From Gammaproteobacteria bacterium (lineage in GTDB: Bacteria; Pseudomonadota; Gammaproteobacteria; HTCC5015), in contig JACDDA010000007.1 of assembly GCA_013817245.1 (NCBI GenBank), positions 81,111 through 145,110 of the forward strand: DNA of 64,000 nucleotides. Direction: 5' to 3'. Numbering within the stretch: position 1 is the first letter of the stretch; each line of letters opens with the position of its first letter. Below, piece after piece: positions 38,500-47,734 of the stretch. A model generated the notes under the pieces. It had not been told where the DNA came from. It did not search any database and was given only the letters and a program-made list of their open reading frames with translations. A program made the position numbers and the translations under genes.

Positions 38500-38856
38500 T
38501 TAAACCCTCGTCGCCCGAATAAACAACGGTAACCATGTCAGTAACAACACCATCGCCGATACAAAATTCACCCATGTCATCCACTGCATTTTTGCTTGAA
38601 TCTCAGCCGCTGCTTCTGCTTTGAAAACCTGACACATTAAAACATCCAACATCACGACCATAAATAAAACCGGCGCAATGGCGGGTACAAATATACCCAA
38701 GGCAAAACCCCAGCCTTCGGCAGGCCGAAACACGGCCGTATAAACAGCAGCGAGGCTCGTACTCCAACACATGGCTAATAGCGCTAGGCGCAGAAAGCCC
38801 AGTTGTTGCAGTCGGACGCGTACGGTAAAAGCAGGCGGTGTTGGTGATGTGGTCAT
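38500..38856 (-). CDS. hypothetical membrane protein
   Basis: The 118-residue protein has three probable membrane segments (about residues 22-40, 50-72 and 93-112), with a basic N-terminus (VRVRLQQLGFLRLALLAMCW). No family is recognised. It ends just beyond repeat copy D and is divergent from the GGDEF gene. Confidence 0.55.
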   Translation of the reverse strand: MTTSPTPPAFTVRVRLQQLGFLRLALLAMCWSTSLAAVYTAVFRPAEGWGFALGIFVPAIAPVLFMVVMLDVLMCQVFKAEAAAEIQAKMQWMTWVNFVSAMVLLLTWLPLFIRATRV

Positions 38857-38944
38857 ATAAAGACTCCTTATATTGAATTGGGCTTAAACATTGGCGGCAA
38901 GAGGCCGATTATACCGACTGAGCTTCTTTAATACTGGTCTAGTC

Positions 38945-40552
38945 ATGGTTGAAACGGTCGACGACGAATTGGAAATCAATAAGTGGAAGAATCGCTATTT
39001 TGCTGCTTTAGAGGAGCAAGAAGCGGGCGACGTGCGCTGGCAACAAACCGGTAGCGCGCTAACGGATGCTTTGGATGCCAGTATGCAGGCGTGGTGGTTA
39101 AATGCACCGCGTGCTGAGCGTATTTTAAAAAGATTACGAAAATTCCCTGCGGATAGTCAATGGTACACCGCGGTGCGCGAGATCAATCAATTCGCGGCAC
39201 AGCAACAAGAACAACGTGAACAAATCAGCGAGGTCTTTATTGATTGTTGCAAAGCATTGCTGGATCTTGCTTTGCAACAGAAAGTTTCTTTTGGGCAAAA
39301 ATATCGTTTGAATCGTTTATACAAACAACTTAGCAAGTCTGGCTTGTCGATAGAAAATATCAGTGCTTTATTACAACAAATTTTAGAGCACTGGCCAAAA
39401 ACTACCTTGCCCCTTCATCAAGAGCGTGCACCCGACAATGATCATTTAATAGATGATGCAAAACTAGACGCATTGGATACGACTTACACACAAACTAATT
39501 CAGCGGCCTTAAATCTAGATTCCGAAACGCTAGAGAATGCTTTACAGATTTGTCGTAAGTTAGTGCAGAAGTGTCAAGAAACCGGTGTTTCGCCCAGCAC
39601 GATTAATGGTTTGCAAGCGTGGTTAGAAACGCCTACTAATTTGCCGGGTTTATTACATACCATTACTGATGCGTTTAATGAAGCGCTGCAAACGACTCAA
39701 CAAGAATTCAGTGGATTTTTACAAGATATTAATGCGCGCTTGGCAGAGTTTCGCCAATTAATTAATCAAAGCCAAGTGGCCGGCAAAGAAAGCTTGTCTG
39801 ACTCTAGTCATTTACACGATGCTTTACGTACGCATATAGAAACGATTAATCACAATGTCAGCACCGCTAAAAATCTCGACGGTTTGAAACAAGCGATTAA
39901 TGCTCATCTGGCGCAAATCGAACACGCCATGACGCATTTCCAAGAAAAACAAAACTCGCGTGATCATGAGTTACACGACAAGGTCAGCACTTTATTTTCG
40001 CGCTTAGATAAAATGGAACAACAATCCACACAACTCTTAAGTGAACTCACGGAAACGCGGGCGCAACATCAACTAGACAGTTTAACTAAAGTGCCTAATC
40101 GACAAACCTTGGATGAACGTTTAAAACACGAAGTCATGCAAGCGCAATTGCACAATAAGAGTTTAGTGTTAGCGGTACTGGATGTAGATTTTTTCAAAAA
40201 AGTTAACGATCAATACGGTCATTTAGCCGGAGACAAAGTGTTACGCGCGGTGGGCAAAGTGTTAAACAAAAATTTACGACCGAATGATTTTGTGGCGCGC
40301 TACGGCGGCGAAGAATTTGTCATGCTAATGCCACATACACCGATGGAAGCAGCCACGCATGTGTGTGAACGTTTAAGATTAGCCATTGCAGACTGCCCTT
40401 TTCATTCACGCGGCGCGCGCGTGCCCATCACTGTGAGCATGGGCATCACGGACTATCGTATGGGAGAAACGCCGGAGCAATGTTTTAAACGTGCAGATCA
40501 AGCGCTTTATCAAGCCAAAAACACCGGCCGCAATCGTGTTGTTAGCGGCTAA
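38945..40552 (+). CDS. diguanylate cyclase (GGDEF) with helical N-terminal region
   Basis: The 535-residue protein makes cyclic di-GMP from GTP. The C-terminal GGDEF domain (about 375-535) shows DSLTKVPNRQTLDERL, DVDFFKKVNDQYGHLAGDKVL and active site RYGGEEF near 452-458. An RxxD inhibitory site, RPND, lies exactly five residues before GGEEF, so product inhibition is expected. No membrane segment is visible; the first 370 residues are helical and coiled-coil rich and probably a sensory or dimerisation region. The ATG at 38945 was chosen over the TTG at 38891. It runs on towards the CdsA-like gene 73 bases downstream. Confidence 0.9.
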   Translation: MVETVDDELEINKWKNRYFAALEEQEAGDVRWQQTGSALTDALDASMQAWWLNAPRAERILKRLRKFPADSQWYTAVREINQFAAQQQEQREQISEVFIDCCKALLDLALQQKVSFGQKYRLNRLYKQLSKSGLSIENISALLQQILEHWPKTTLPLHQERAPDNDHLIDDAKLDALDTTYTQTNSAALNLDSETLENALQICRKLVQKCQETGVSPSTINGLQAWLETPTNLPGLLHTITDAFNEALQTTQQEFSGFLQDINARLAEFRQLINQSQVAGKESLSDSSHLHDALRTHIETINHNVSTAKNLDGLKQAINAHLAQIEHAMTHFQEKQNSRDHELHDKVSTLFSRLDKMEQQSTQLLSELTETRAQHQLDSLTKVPNRQTLDERLKHEVMQAQLHNKSLVLAVLDVDFFKKVNDQYGHLAGDKVLRAVGKVLNKNLRPNDFVARYGGEEFVMLMPHTPMEAATHVCERLRLAIADCPFHSRGARVPITVSMGITDYRMGETPEQCFKRADQALYQAKNTGRNRVVSG

Positions 40553-40625
40553 TATATAAATAGACTCGCCTAAAACCCTATCATCGGGTTACTATCGCGC
40601 CCGTCACACCACTACGCCGTCACTC

Positions 40626-41579
40626 ATGTTTGAATTATTAACGCCAGATATCGCTTGGGTCATGATCGCCACTCTTGAAGTATTGTTGGTGGCTGGCATT
40701 GCGTATCTGCTATTAAATAAAAAATCCGCTCAACCTTTACCTTTATCAATACGCGAAAATTTAGTGCATGCGAGCTGGGCACTATTTTTTATCTGCCTAC
40801 CTTTATTAGCAAATCAAAATGGCGCGTTGCTGCTGTACGCGTTGCTAAGTTATTTTTGTTTTAAAGATTATTTAAACGTATTACCCCCCAAACCGCTTGA
40901 TAGCCGTCTCGTATTTTGGGCTTTGCTGTGTGTCCCTTTACAATATGGCTTGATCGCAAGTCAATGCAGCTTACCGATTTTAGTGCTTGCTAGTTTCACG
41001 TGGTTTATTTTATTAGGCTTGCGCACTATTAGTATTCAAGGCGCAGAGGATTTTTTGAAAACTTGGCTGTTTATGAGTTTCGGCGCGGTGTTATGTGTTT
41101 ATAGTCTTAGTCATTTCGCATTGCTCATTACTCAAATACAAAGCCTTGCAAGTGCTTTGATTTTTTATATGTTGCTATTGTGTTTATTTTATCGCGCAAC
41201 GCAACGCGGCTTACAACGTTATCACCATCGCTGGCCGATTAATGTTCCGTTGCAAGCAACCGAAGACAGCGAAAAGTCGCTATTGAGTTTGGGTTATTGG
41301 GATCCTATTTTACTTGCGGGCTTATTAACCATCATCGCAGGCGTTTTGATCGCGCCGATATTTACACCTTTAACACTCATTGAATCCATGTTGACTAGTA
41401 GCAGCTTGGTGTGTGCGTATCAGATAGTAGATAGTTTATTGTTGGCTTTACACCAAGATCAAAATGCAAAACTCCATCGCGGCATTTTCCCGCACGGCTG
41501 GTGTTTTAAACATACTCAACATTTCGCGGCGATGGCAACTTTGTTGTATTACTTGTACTGGGGTTTTTGGTCAGCGTGA
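40626..41579 (+). CDS. multi-pass membrane protein, degenerate CdsA-like
   Basis: The 317-residue protein has about eight hydrophobic segments. Its C-terminal stretch ALHQDQNAKLHRGIF then PHGW aligns with the phosphatidate cytidylyltransferase signature, but the KR, KD and HGG residues are replaced (HQ, KL, HGW) and the DR-D part reads KHTQ. Position upstream of and overlapping a PlsC-like gene matches the CdsA-like/PlsC-like pairs found in other gammaproteobacteria, which supports the relation. If so, catalytic activity is doubtful. Homology is inferred by eye only. Confidence 0.5.
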   Translation: MFELLTPDIAWVMIATLEVLLVAGIAYLLLNKKSAQPLPLSIRENLVHASWALFFICLPLLANQNGALLLYALLSYFCFKDYLNVLPPKPLDSRLVFWALLCVPLQYGLIASQCSLPILVLASFTWFILLGLRTISIQGAEDFLKTWLFMSFGAVLCVYSLSHFALLITQIQSLASALIFYMLLLCLFYRATQRGLQRYHHRWPINVPLQATEDSEKSLLSLGYWDPILLAGLLTIIAGVLIAPIFTPLTLIESMLTSSSLVCAYQIVDSLLLALHQDQNAKLHRGIFPHGWCFKHTQHFAAMATLLYYLYWGFWSA

Positions 41580-42340
41580 AAACACACATTTTACAATGGC
41601 TAGATCAAGTCGCATGGCGCTATATGGTGCGCACTATAGGCTTTTTAATCAGCAGTTGGCGCATCAGCGGCTTACAACATTTGCCGGTACCGGGTCCTGC
41701 AGTTTTATTAGTCAATCCTTGTTCACGCTTTGAATTACATGTTTTATTAGCAAGCTTGCCGCCCGCTTACAGTGCACTGGTTGAGATTGCATCTTTGCAC
41801 GCCGAACTTGATTCGCCTTCTAAACGTGCTAAGGCGATGCGTGAATCGTTAGAATTACTCGATAACGATATTGAATTACCCGCCGATGGTTTAACTTTAT
41901 TAATTCAACACAGCCAAGATATTTTAAGTGCAGGACATGCCTTATTAATTTTTACCGATCATCGTCATCCGCCGAATCATTCGCGGCTAACGGTTTTATT
42001 TGATTGGTTAAGCGCGAATTATCCACACGCACCGATTGTGCCTATTACTTTGCGCGGCTTACACCAAGCCGGCGTCCAACAAGAAGGACATTTAGCGCCG
42101 CGTTTATTTGATATGCGGATTGGCGAAACTTATTTTCTACAAGCAGATGTCGTGTATTTAGAAACTGCGATTCAATATCCCGATGACGATATTACGTTGA
42201 TTAGTACTAACAATCTCGATCTCAACATCGATGAACAGTTAGCAACGCGTCAAATAAATACAATGTTAGATACGCAGCAAGAAAGCTATTTACAAACTAT
42301 CGCTTTAACGACTCAAATATTGCCGACTGACGAGGGATAA
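41576..42340 (+). CDS. PlsC-like acyltransferase-family protein lacking the HX4D motif
   Basis: The 254-residue protein opens like 1-acylglycerol-3-phosphate acyltransferases ([20 protein letters not shown]), but where family members have NHxSxxD it has NPCSRFE, so both catalytic residues His and Asp are changed. The FPEGTR motif is also lost (IFTDHRHP). The GTG at 41576 overlaps the upstream TGA (GTGA); TTG 41567 is an alternative. It is coupled to the CdsA-like gene. Its end overlaps msrA by 28 bases convergently. Probably a non-catalytic lipid-binding or regulatory homologue, if expressed. Confidence 0.6.
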   Translation: MKTHILQWLDQVAWRYMVRTIGFLISSWRISGLQHLPVPGPAVLLVNPCSRFELHVLLASLPPAYSALVEIASLHAELDSPSKRAKAMRESLELLDNDIELPADGLTLLIQHSQDILSAGHALLIFTDHRHPPNHSRLTVLFDWLSANYPHAPIVPITLRGLHQAGVQQEGHLAPRLFDMRIGETYFLQADVVYLETAIQYPDDDITLISTNNLDLNIDEQLATRQINTMLDTQQESYLQTIALTTQILPTDEG

Positions 42341-42966
42341 CAAATCCCGGTACCGCCCAAACCACAATAACCGCCAGGATTTTTGGCTAAATATTGTTGA
42401 TGATAATCTTCGGCAAAATAAAATACCGGCGCTAATACTAATTCTGTTGTAATCGCATTTTTACCGGCAGCACTTAATGCGCTTTGATAATCTGCTGCAC
42501 TCTCTTGCGCTGTCATTAATTGTTCGGCATTGCTGCAATAAATCCCTGAACGATATTGCGTGCCACGATCATTGCCTTGTTGCATACCTTGGGTAGGATC
42601 ATGACTTTCCCAAAACACAGTTAACAATTGCGCAAAACTGACTTGCTGTGGATCATAAAGTACGCGCACCACTTCATTGTGGCCGGTTAATCCCGAACAC
42701 ACTTCTTCATAAAGAGGATTTGGCGTGTAACCACCCGCATAACCCACAGCGGTAACTTGTACGCCGGACACTTGCCAAAAACGGCGTTCAGCGCCCCAAA
42801 AACATCCTAAACCAAACACAACTTCTACCCACTCGCTAGGATACGGCGGTAACAACGCGCGACCATTCACGTAATGTTTATTCGTAATCGTTAACGGTGT
42901 AGCGCGGCCACGTAACGCCTGTTCTGGTGCAGGCAAAACGGCGGCGTACTCTGCAGATTTCCACAT
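42313..42966 (-). CDS. msrA: peptide-methionine (S)-S-oxide reductase, cytoplasmic
   Basis: The 217-residue protein repairs S-methionine sulfoxide. Catalytic Cys lies in [14 protein letters not shown], followed by [24 protein letters not shown] and the C-terminal resolving-cysteine region [13 protein letters not shown]. The whole length aligns with E. coli MsrA (212), including the N-terminal extension PGRxTP-type region here LRGRATPL. The ATG at 42966 begins MWKSAEYA; the frame could extend to 43005. No signal peptide, so cytoplasmic. Confidence 0.93.
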   Translation of the reverse strand: MWKSAEYAAVLPAPEQALRGRATPLTITNKHYVNGRALLPPYPSEWVEVVFGLGCFWGAERRFWQVSGVQVTAVGYAGGYTPNPLYEEVCSGLTGHNEVVRVLYDPQQVSFAQLLTVFWESHDPTQGMQQGNDRGTQYRSGIYCSNAEQLMTAQESAADYQSALSAAGKNAITTELVLAPVFYFAEDYHQQYLAKNPGGYCGLGGTGICYPSSVGNI

Positions 42967-43195
42967 AAATGACTCTCTTTTAGCGAAGGGTTGCTTGGCA
43001 ACCACAAGTGAGCAAGCATCAGAAGCGCTTGCTAAGGTTATAGGCCTAATCTAGACTGCCGGCCGGTCAGAAAGTTGTGTCCTTAGCCGTGTTTATTAAC
43101 CCACGCTCGGATTCTAGCCTTATTAAAACCCGCGTGGTCACTCTGGGTGACGGAATCTCGCGAATCCTCATTCAATAACTTACGGATTTCTACCC

Positions 43196-43684
43196 ATGCA
43201 AATTACCCATAACACCGTCGTTGCGATCCATTATGTTTTAAAAGACACCGCTGGCGAAATCATTGACCGCTCAGAACCCGGCGATGCAATGCATTACCTG
43301 CATGGCGCTGGCAACATTATTTCGGGTTTGGAAAAAGCCCTGGAAGGTAGGCGCCAAGGCGACAGCATTGATGTGCATATCGCCGCAGAAGACGCTTATG
43401 GCCCCAGCCTACCGTTCTTAATTCAAGAAGTGCCACTAGAAGCGTTCGCAGGTGTAGGCGATATTCAACCCGGTATGCGCTTTCAAGCCGACACCGAACA
43501 AGGTCCGGTACCGGTAGTGGTAACCCACGTGAGTGATAGCATCGTAACGGTGGATGGTAATCATCCCTTAGCCGGACAAGCCTTACACTTTGCAGTGGAA
43601 ATTGAAACCGTGCGCGCCGCAAGTGACGAAGAATTAAGCCACGGTCATGTACATGGTGCCGGCGGCCATCATCACGATCATTAA
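43196..43684 (+). CDS. slyD: FKBP-type prolyl isomerase SlyD
   Basis: The 162-residue protein has VAIHYVLKDTAGEIIDRSEP, YLHGAGNIISGLEKALEG and the inserted-in-flap chaperone domain (about 70-125), then an acidic and His-rich tail SHGHVHGAGGHHHDH that can bind nickel. SlyD acts as isomerase and chaperone and helps nickel supply to hydrogenases in E. coli. Length is shorter than E. coli SlyD only in the tail. A CAGCCAAATG/CATTTGGCTG inverted repeat (43722-43752) follows, without a T-run. Confidence 0.92.
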   Translation: MQITHNTVVAIHYVLKDTAGEIIDRSEPGDAMHYLHGAGNIISGLEKALEGRRQGDSIDVHIAAEDAYGPSLPFLIQEVPLEAFAGVGDIQPGMRFQADTEQGPVPVVVTHVSDSIVTVDGNHPLAGQALHFAVEIETVRAASDEELSHGHVHGAGGHHHDH

Positions 43685-44228
43685 ATCTCGCTTTTTTATT
43701 TAATCTCTTTTCCTGCTGCTGCAGCCAAATGGGTGATTTCAACATTTGGCTGTCAGCTCATCTGCTATTCTAAATCGCTGTTCAGCTTTGCCCTCTTCAG
43801 CTCTTGCGAGCCACTCGCAGATGTGGCGTACTAGCTAATGAGTCTTTACAATGCGTCCTCATTAAACGGAGCATCCGTAAGAATTTGCTGATGATTTAGC
43901 GAATTTTTTCGGGAAAAGTAGGATCACTTAGTCTTTACAGCCCTACTGCTGACTAATTGTGAGTTTAACGTGGTACTTGCTCCCGCAAATAATTCGTACA
44001 ACAGTGCCAGCATAAAACTGAACTGCTATTAATTATCAGAGGATTTACACACGATCAGGCCTCAGACAATTGTTCAGTGTTGTAATATGCGCAACTGGTG
44101 CAAAACTGGCGCAAAGCACACCACTGCCGTAATCAACCGAACCTATTAACGTGCGGTTTGCATGACTATAAAAGACTTTAACGTTGCCGCCATCACTGGC
44201 GATATCGTACCTGCGGAGTAAGGGATTT
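43685..44228. other. intergenic region before phoP
   Basis: No gene is supported in these 540 bases. It contains the inverted repeat at 43722-43752 downstream of slyD and, at 44094-44115, two adjacent 11-base direct repeats ACTGGTGCAAA and ACTGGCGCAAA. The latter is a candidate OmpR/PhoP-type binding site. Confidence 0.5.
44094..44115 (+). promoter_or_regulatory. candidate PhoP-type operator (11-base direct repeats)
   Basis: ACTGGTGCAAA (44094-44104) is followed without gap by ACTGGCGCAAA (44105-44115). OmpR-family regulators bind tandem half-sites spaced about 11 bases, and the regulator gene lies 114 bases downstream, so autoregulation is plausible. The sequence differs from the enterobacterial GTTTA box. 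Confidence 0.4.
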
Positions 44229-44906
44229 ATGAAAGTATTAGTGATTGAAGATGATCAGGATTTACGACATACACTCGCTACCTGCATGCAAGGCGAAGGT
44301 TACACGCTCGAAGCAGTCGCTGATGGTGAAAGCGGTTTGCGTTTAGCGCGCGAACAATTATTCGACATCGCAGTGATTGATCTGGGTTTACCCAATTTAT
44401 CCGGCATTGAAGTGATTCGCGCATTGCGTCGTGACAATCAATTATTACCTATTTTAATTCTAACCGGTCGCGGCCGCTGGAAAGATAAAGTCGAAGGTTT
44501 AGAAAACGGTGCCGATGATTATTTAGTCAAACCTTTTCACACAGAAGAATTATTAGCACGAATGAAAGCATTAGTGAGACGCTCTTCGGCTTGGAGCAAT
44601 GTCGAAATAAAATGCGGGCCTATCAATTTAAATACGGCGCAACAAACTGTCCAGATTAATAACACTGCCATCACCCTGACTCAATCAGAATACCGCATCA
44701 TTGAACATTTAATGACACATGCGGGCAAAATCATTTCTAAAGCAGATTTAACTGAATACGTTTACAACCAAGACTTTGACAAAGATAGCAACGTCATTGA
44801 AGTGTTCATTGCGCGCTTACGCAAAAAACTGGATCCCGAAAGTGCAATAAACCCAATTGAAACATTGCGCGGTCGTGGTTATCGTTTCACGTTGCAACGT
44901 GAATAA
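44229..44906 (+). CDS. phoP: OmpR-family response regulator, PhoP-like
   Basis: The 225-residue regulator has the receiver with acidic pocket ED, phospho-acceptor D51 in IAVIDLGLP, and K in VKPFH, then a winged-helix DNA-binding domain ending DSNVIEVFIARLRKKL and GRGYRFTL. Along its length it resembles E. coli PhoP more than OmpR (LPILILTGRGRWKDKVEGLENGADDY). The ATG at 44229 follows AAGGGA; the frame runs upstream to 44184 without family support. It is followed nine bases later by its kinase. Confidence 0.85.
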   Translation: MKVLVIEDDQDLRHTLATCMQGEGYTLEAVADGESGLRLAREQLFDIAVIDLGLPNLSGIEVIRALRRDNQLLPILILTGRGRWKDKVEGLENGADDYLVKPFHTEELLARMKALVRRSSAWSNVEIKCGPINLNTAQQTVQINNTAITLTQSEYRIIEHLMTHAGKIISKADLTEYVYNQDFDKDSNVIEVFIARLRKKLDPESAINPIETLRGRGYRFTLQRE

Positions 44907-44915
44907 TCGCTTACC

Positions 44916-46334
44916 GTGAATCCCACTGATATGCCGAGTAACGCTAACAAAATATCCTCCAGCAGTTTTCGCGCGCCTTATCTTACGACTAATACCGATA
45001 CCGTATTTGTTGCGCTGATTGTATTAGCAGCGCTATTGCTCGGACTTATCGGCGGCGCTATGGATAAGGCCTTTGTAGAAGGCGGGCAAAAAGCAGTCAG
45101 TGCGCGCTTGCACGTGATGAGCAATTATATCTTCAATAGAATCACACTAGATAAAAACGGAAAATTTCAAATTCCCGTTCCGTTAAATGCCGCCGCACCG
45201 GAAATACGCACGTCTGAATTATTTGCGCGCATCACTAGCCCTACCCAAAGCTGGCATTCTTATGACCCCAAAACCTTACAACTTCCCAGCACTTTTCCTG
45301 AACACTCCACGCACAAAACTGCAGTATTTAATATTAACAACCAATCTTTTTACATTATTCATATGCAACGCCTGCTACATCACGACCAACAAAGCGTCCC
45401 CGTCACTCTAACATTAGCCCTGGATATGACTTATTTTGACAGCGGGATTCGCGATTTCCGCTGGATCTTGTGGAGCGGCTTAGTGTTATGCGTAGTTATT
45501 TTATTGACCGCGATTTTAATCATCATCGCGACTTCTGTAAGACCCTTAAAACGTTTAGCCAAAGAATTACGCGCAATAGAATCTGGCCAACAAGATTCAT
45601 TAGGCGGTGTGTACCCAAAAGAAATCGAATACATGAGCGAACATGTTAATCGCGTCATCAAACATCGTACGGTTTTATTTCAACGCTACCGTATCGCCTT
45701 AAGCGATTTATCACATGCTATTAAAACGCCGTTGAGCGTATTACGCGCCAGCGCTGAAAAAAAATTATTTGATAATTTAGAAGATATCGTCTTAGAACAA
45801 GTCGATCGCATGTCAAAAATAATTGAATACCATTTGCAACGTGCGGCAGCAGCCGAACAAGCACTGGGCACTGAAAACATTAATGTGCACCACATGGCCG
45901 AAACGATTACCAACACACTGAATATTATTTATGCACGTGAAGGAAAAAGTTGCACCATCAATATTAAAGAAGATATTTATTTTGAAATAATCTGGGGCGA
46001 TCTATTTGAAATTATGGGCAATCTTTTAGAGAACTCATTTAAGTGGTGCCAACAACATGTCACTATTTCTGCCGAACAAGGCCTGCGTTATGAACGCGAA
46101 TATTTATCCATTACCGTCGAAGATGATGGCCCCGGCATGGAAGCCGAAGAAGCAGAACGTTTAATGCAACGCTGGGTGCGAGGTGATCCTACTACTGAAG
46201 GTCATGGTATAGGGCTCAGCATTGTTAACGCTATCAGTGATAGCCATGACGGGAATGTCGAGGTCGCTCGCTCCAACTTAGGCGGCGCCAAAATTACTGT
46301 TTTGATTTACGCCAAGTTATTGGCTGCGCAATAA
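44916..46334 (+). CDS. phoQ: sensor histidine kinase, PhoQ-like
   Basis: The 472-residue kinase has TM segments at about 28-50 and 186-207 with a periplasmic sensor between them, a HAMP-like linker, the H-box SDLSHAIKTPLSVLRAS (His267 by this start) and the ATPase boxes NLLENSFKW, VEDDGPGM and GHGIGLSI. It pairs with the PhoP-like regulator; PhoQ senses Mg2+ and antimicrobial peptides in enterobacteria, but the sensor domain here lacks an obvious acidic patch, so the signal is open. The GTG at 44916 and ATG at 44931 are alternatives. It ends one base before the convergent GST gene. Confidence 0.8.
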   Translation: MNPTDMPSNANKISSSSFRAPYLTTNTDTVFVALIVLAALLLGLIGGAMDKAFVEGGQKAVSARLHVMSNYIFNRITLDKNGKFQIPVPLNAAAPEIRTSELFARITSPTQSWHSYDPKTLQLPSTFPEHSTHKTAVFNINNQSFYIIHMQRLLHHDQQSVPVTLTLALDMTYFDSGIRDFRWILWSGLVLCVVILLTAILIIIATSVRPLKRLAKELRAIESGQQDSLGGVYPKEIEYMSEHVNRVIKHRTVLFQRYRIALSDLSHAIKTPLSVLRASAEKKLFDNLEDIVLEQVDRMSKIIEYHLQRAAAAEQALGTENINVHHMAETITNTLNIIYAREGKSCTINIKEDIYFEIIWGDLFEIMGNLLENSFKWCQQHVTISAEQGLRYEREYLSITVEDDGPGMEAEEAERLMQRWVRGDPTTEGHGIGLSIVNAISDSHDGNVEVARSNLGGAKITVLIYAKLLAAQ

Positions 46335-46335
46335 G

Positions 46336-47004
46336 TTATTGAAATTTATTAGCTAATAACGCTCGGCGATTTTGTAAATCTTGTTTCAGCAACTCAATAT
46401 AATTATCAGGCACTGCATGCTGCACGGATGGACGAACCAAAACCGCATTACTCCAGATTTTTAGCGCATCAAAATCCTGTAATAAATCAATATGTGCCAC
46501 CGTTTTATAAAAATCAAAATAACGGAATACCGTGGCATACACTGCATCAACCAATTGAAAATGACCTCCTGCAAAAAAAGGCGTGGCTTGTGTTACTAAT
46601 TCTAATACTTGTAACTTTTCTTGTAGCAGCTGTTGTTTAGCCGAAAACTTCTCCAAGTCATCTGTAGTAAAAAACACCCAAACATCGCCCAGCAAAGTGG
46701 AGGCGTATTCAATCCATGCACGTTGCTTGGCCTTCTCTAAAGGATCGGCGGGATGCAGACTAGGCGGAGTAATTTCATCAAGATATTCGGTAATGACAGC
46801 AGACTCAAATAACACATCGCGCTGATTTACTTCTAATACCGGTACCCGGCCTAACGGTGACAATGCTAAAAACCAGTCTGGTTTATTTTTTAAATCAATA
46901 AAAGTCATATCATACGTAATGGCTTTTTCGGCCAACACAATGCGCGCACGTTGCACAAACGGACATAATAAATGACTGATTAGATGTAATTTTGGCGTGC
47001 TCAT
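46336..47004 (-). CDS. glutathione S-transferase family protein
   Basis: The 222-residue protein has a thioredoxin-like N-terminal domain with LLCPFVQRARIVLAEK and a VLFESAVITEYLDE glutathione-contact region, followed by the helical C-terminal domain. It could be a GST or related to the stringent starvation protein SspA; the CPF start, which is typical of omega/zeta-like GSTs, favours GST. Substrate unknown. Confidence 0.85.
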   Translation of the reverse strand: MSTPKLHLISHLLCPFVQRARIVLAEKAITYDMTFIDLKNKPDWFLALSPLGRVPVLEVNQRDVLFESAVITEYLDEITPPSLHPADPLEKAKQRAWIEYASTLLGDVWVFFTTDDLEKFSAKQQLLQEKLQVLELVTQATPFFAGGHFQLVDAVYATVFRYFDFYKTVAHIDLLQDFDALKIWSNAVLVRPSVQHAVPDNYIELLKQDLQNRRALLANKFQ

Positions 47005-47213
47005 AAAAAATCCTCACACTATATAAAATTAAATTAAAACGGAAACGTTATTGCAACGCATCCAATGCTTAATCATACAATCATCATTGGATTGCAAAAA
47101 ATGTCGTAATCCACTCAACCAACCGTCATATAAATTTGCTTTACTATGGGCGCAATTCTAGTAAGCCATATGATTTTAGATCTTACTCAACACTACTTAG
47201 GGAGAATAACGCA

Positions 47214-47615
47214 ATGTTTAGCCAAACTAAAACTGTATTTTGTTGCGCTGCTCTCATCAGTGCGCCAGCATGAATGGCGTATGATTTTGGCAGCTTTGTC
47301 GAAAATTCTTTACGTACCGGTTCTTCGCACTTATTTGGTATCGACGCGCCGCTGCAAGCTTCCGCATCCGCATCCGCATCCGCATCCGCATCCGCATCCG
47401 CATCCGCATCCGCATCCGCATCCACCACACCTTATCGTACCACTGCTCAACGTGTTACCGATCAAGTATTGTTAGCAGGTAGTTTACACGCGGAATATTT
47501 GACCCGTGATACCGGAGGTAGATGACTACGGCACTGATGACATTATTAAAGCCACTGGTTTTAAAATCCCGCGAAGTAATAATCAAGGGAATTGGACGCA
47601 CTGAGCATACGTTCA
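47214..47615 (+). pseudogene. decayed exported protein with microsatellite, DUF839/PhoX-like remnant
   Basis: GGGAG is followed by ATG 47214 and a signal-peptide-like MFSQTKTVFCCAALISAPA that stops at an in-frame TGA; the frame resumes at once as MAYDFGSFVENSLRTGSSHL. It passes through an Ala-Ser repeat (47361-47423) and TTPYRTTAQRVTDQVLLAGS, ends at 47523, and then continues in another frame as EVDDYGTDDIIKATGFKIP to a TGA near 47605. Resemblance to N-terminal and inner parts of PhoX-like exported proteins is inferred by eye. A terminator follows. Stop codon, frameshift and internal loss make it a pseudogene. Confidence 0.6.
47361..47423 (+). repeat. hexanucleotide microsatellite (TCCGCA)10.5
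   Basis: Ten full copies of TCCGCA plus TCC. Read in the pseudogene frame it encodes alternating Ser and Ala. Unit length six keeps the frame when it expands or shrinks by one unit. Confidence 0.95.
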
Positions 47616-47639
47616 CCCCATCTTTTTGGATGCGAAATT

Positions 47640-47668
47640 AGAGGCCGCTTTTATAGCCTCTTTTTTTA
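47640..47668 (+). terminator. intrinsic terminator
   Basis: AGAGGC and GCCTCT pair around about ten bases and are followed by seven T residues, on the plus strand just after the decayed gene. Confidence 0.75.
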
Positions 47669-47734
47669 TTAACTAGCCTACAATGGAACTACTGTATTAA
47701 CCGTTGCTCTTAACCAGCAACATAGGAGTTTCGT

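Noticed and set aside
43722..43752. slyD terminator
   Set aside because: The 10-base perfect inverted repeat is there, but no T-run follows, so I list it only as an inverted repeat in the intergenic note.
47361..47423. CRISPR array or direct-repeat locus
   Set aside because: Continuous hexamer without spacers; a microsatellite.
47214..47523. TGA read as a sense codon (Trp or Sec)
   Set aside because: Many genes here end in TGA (for example btuC, livH, livM, livG), and the pseudogene also has a frameshift, so plain decay is simpler.
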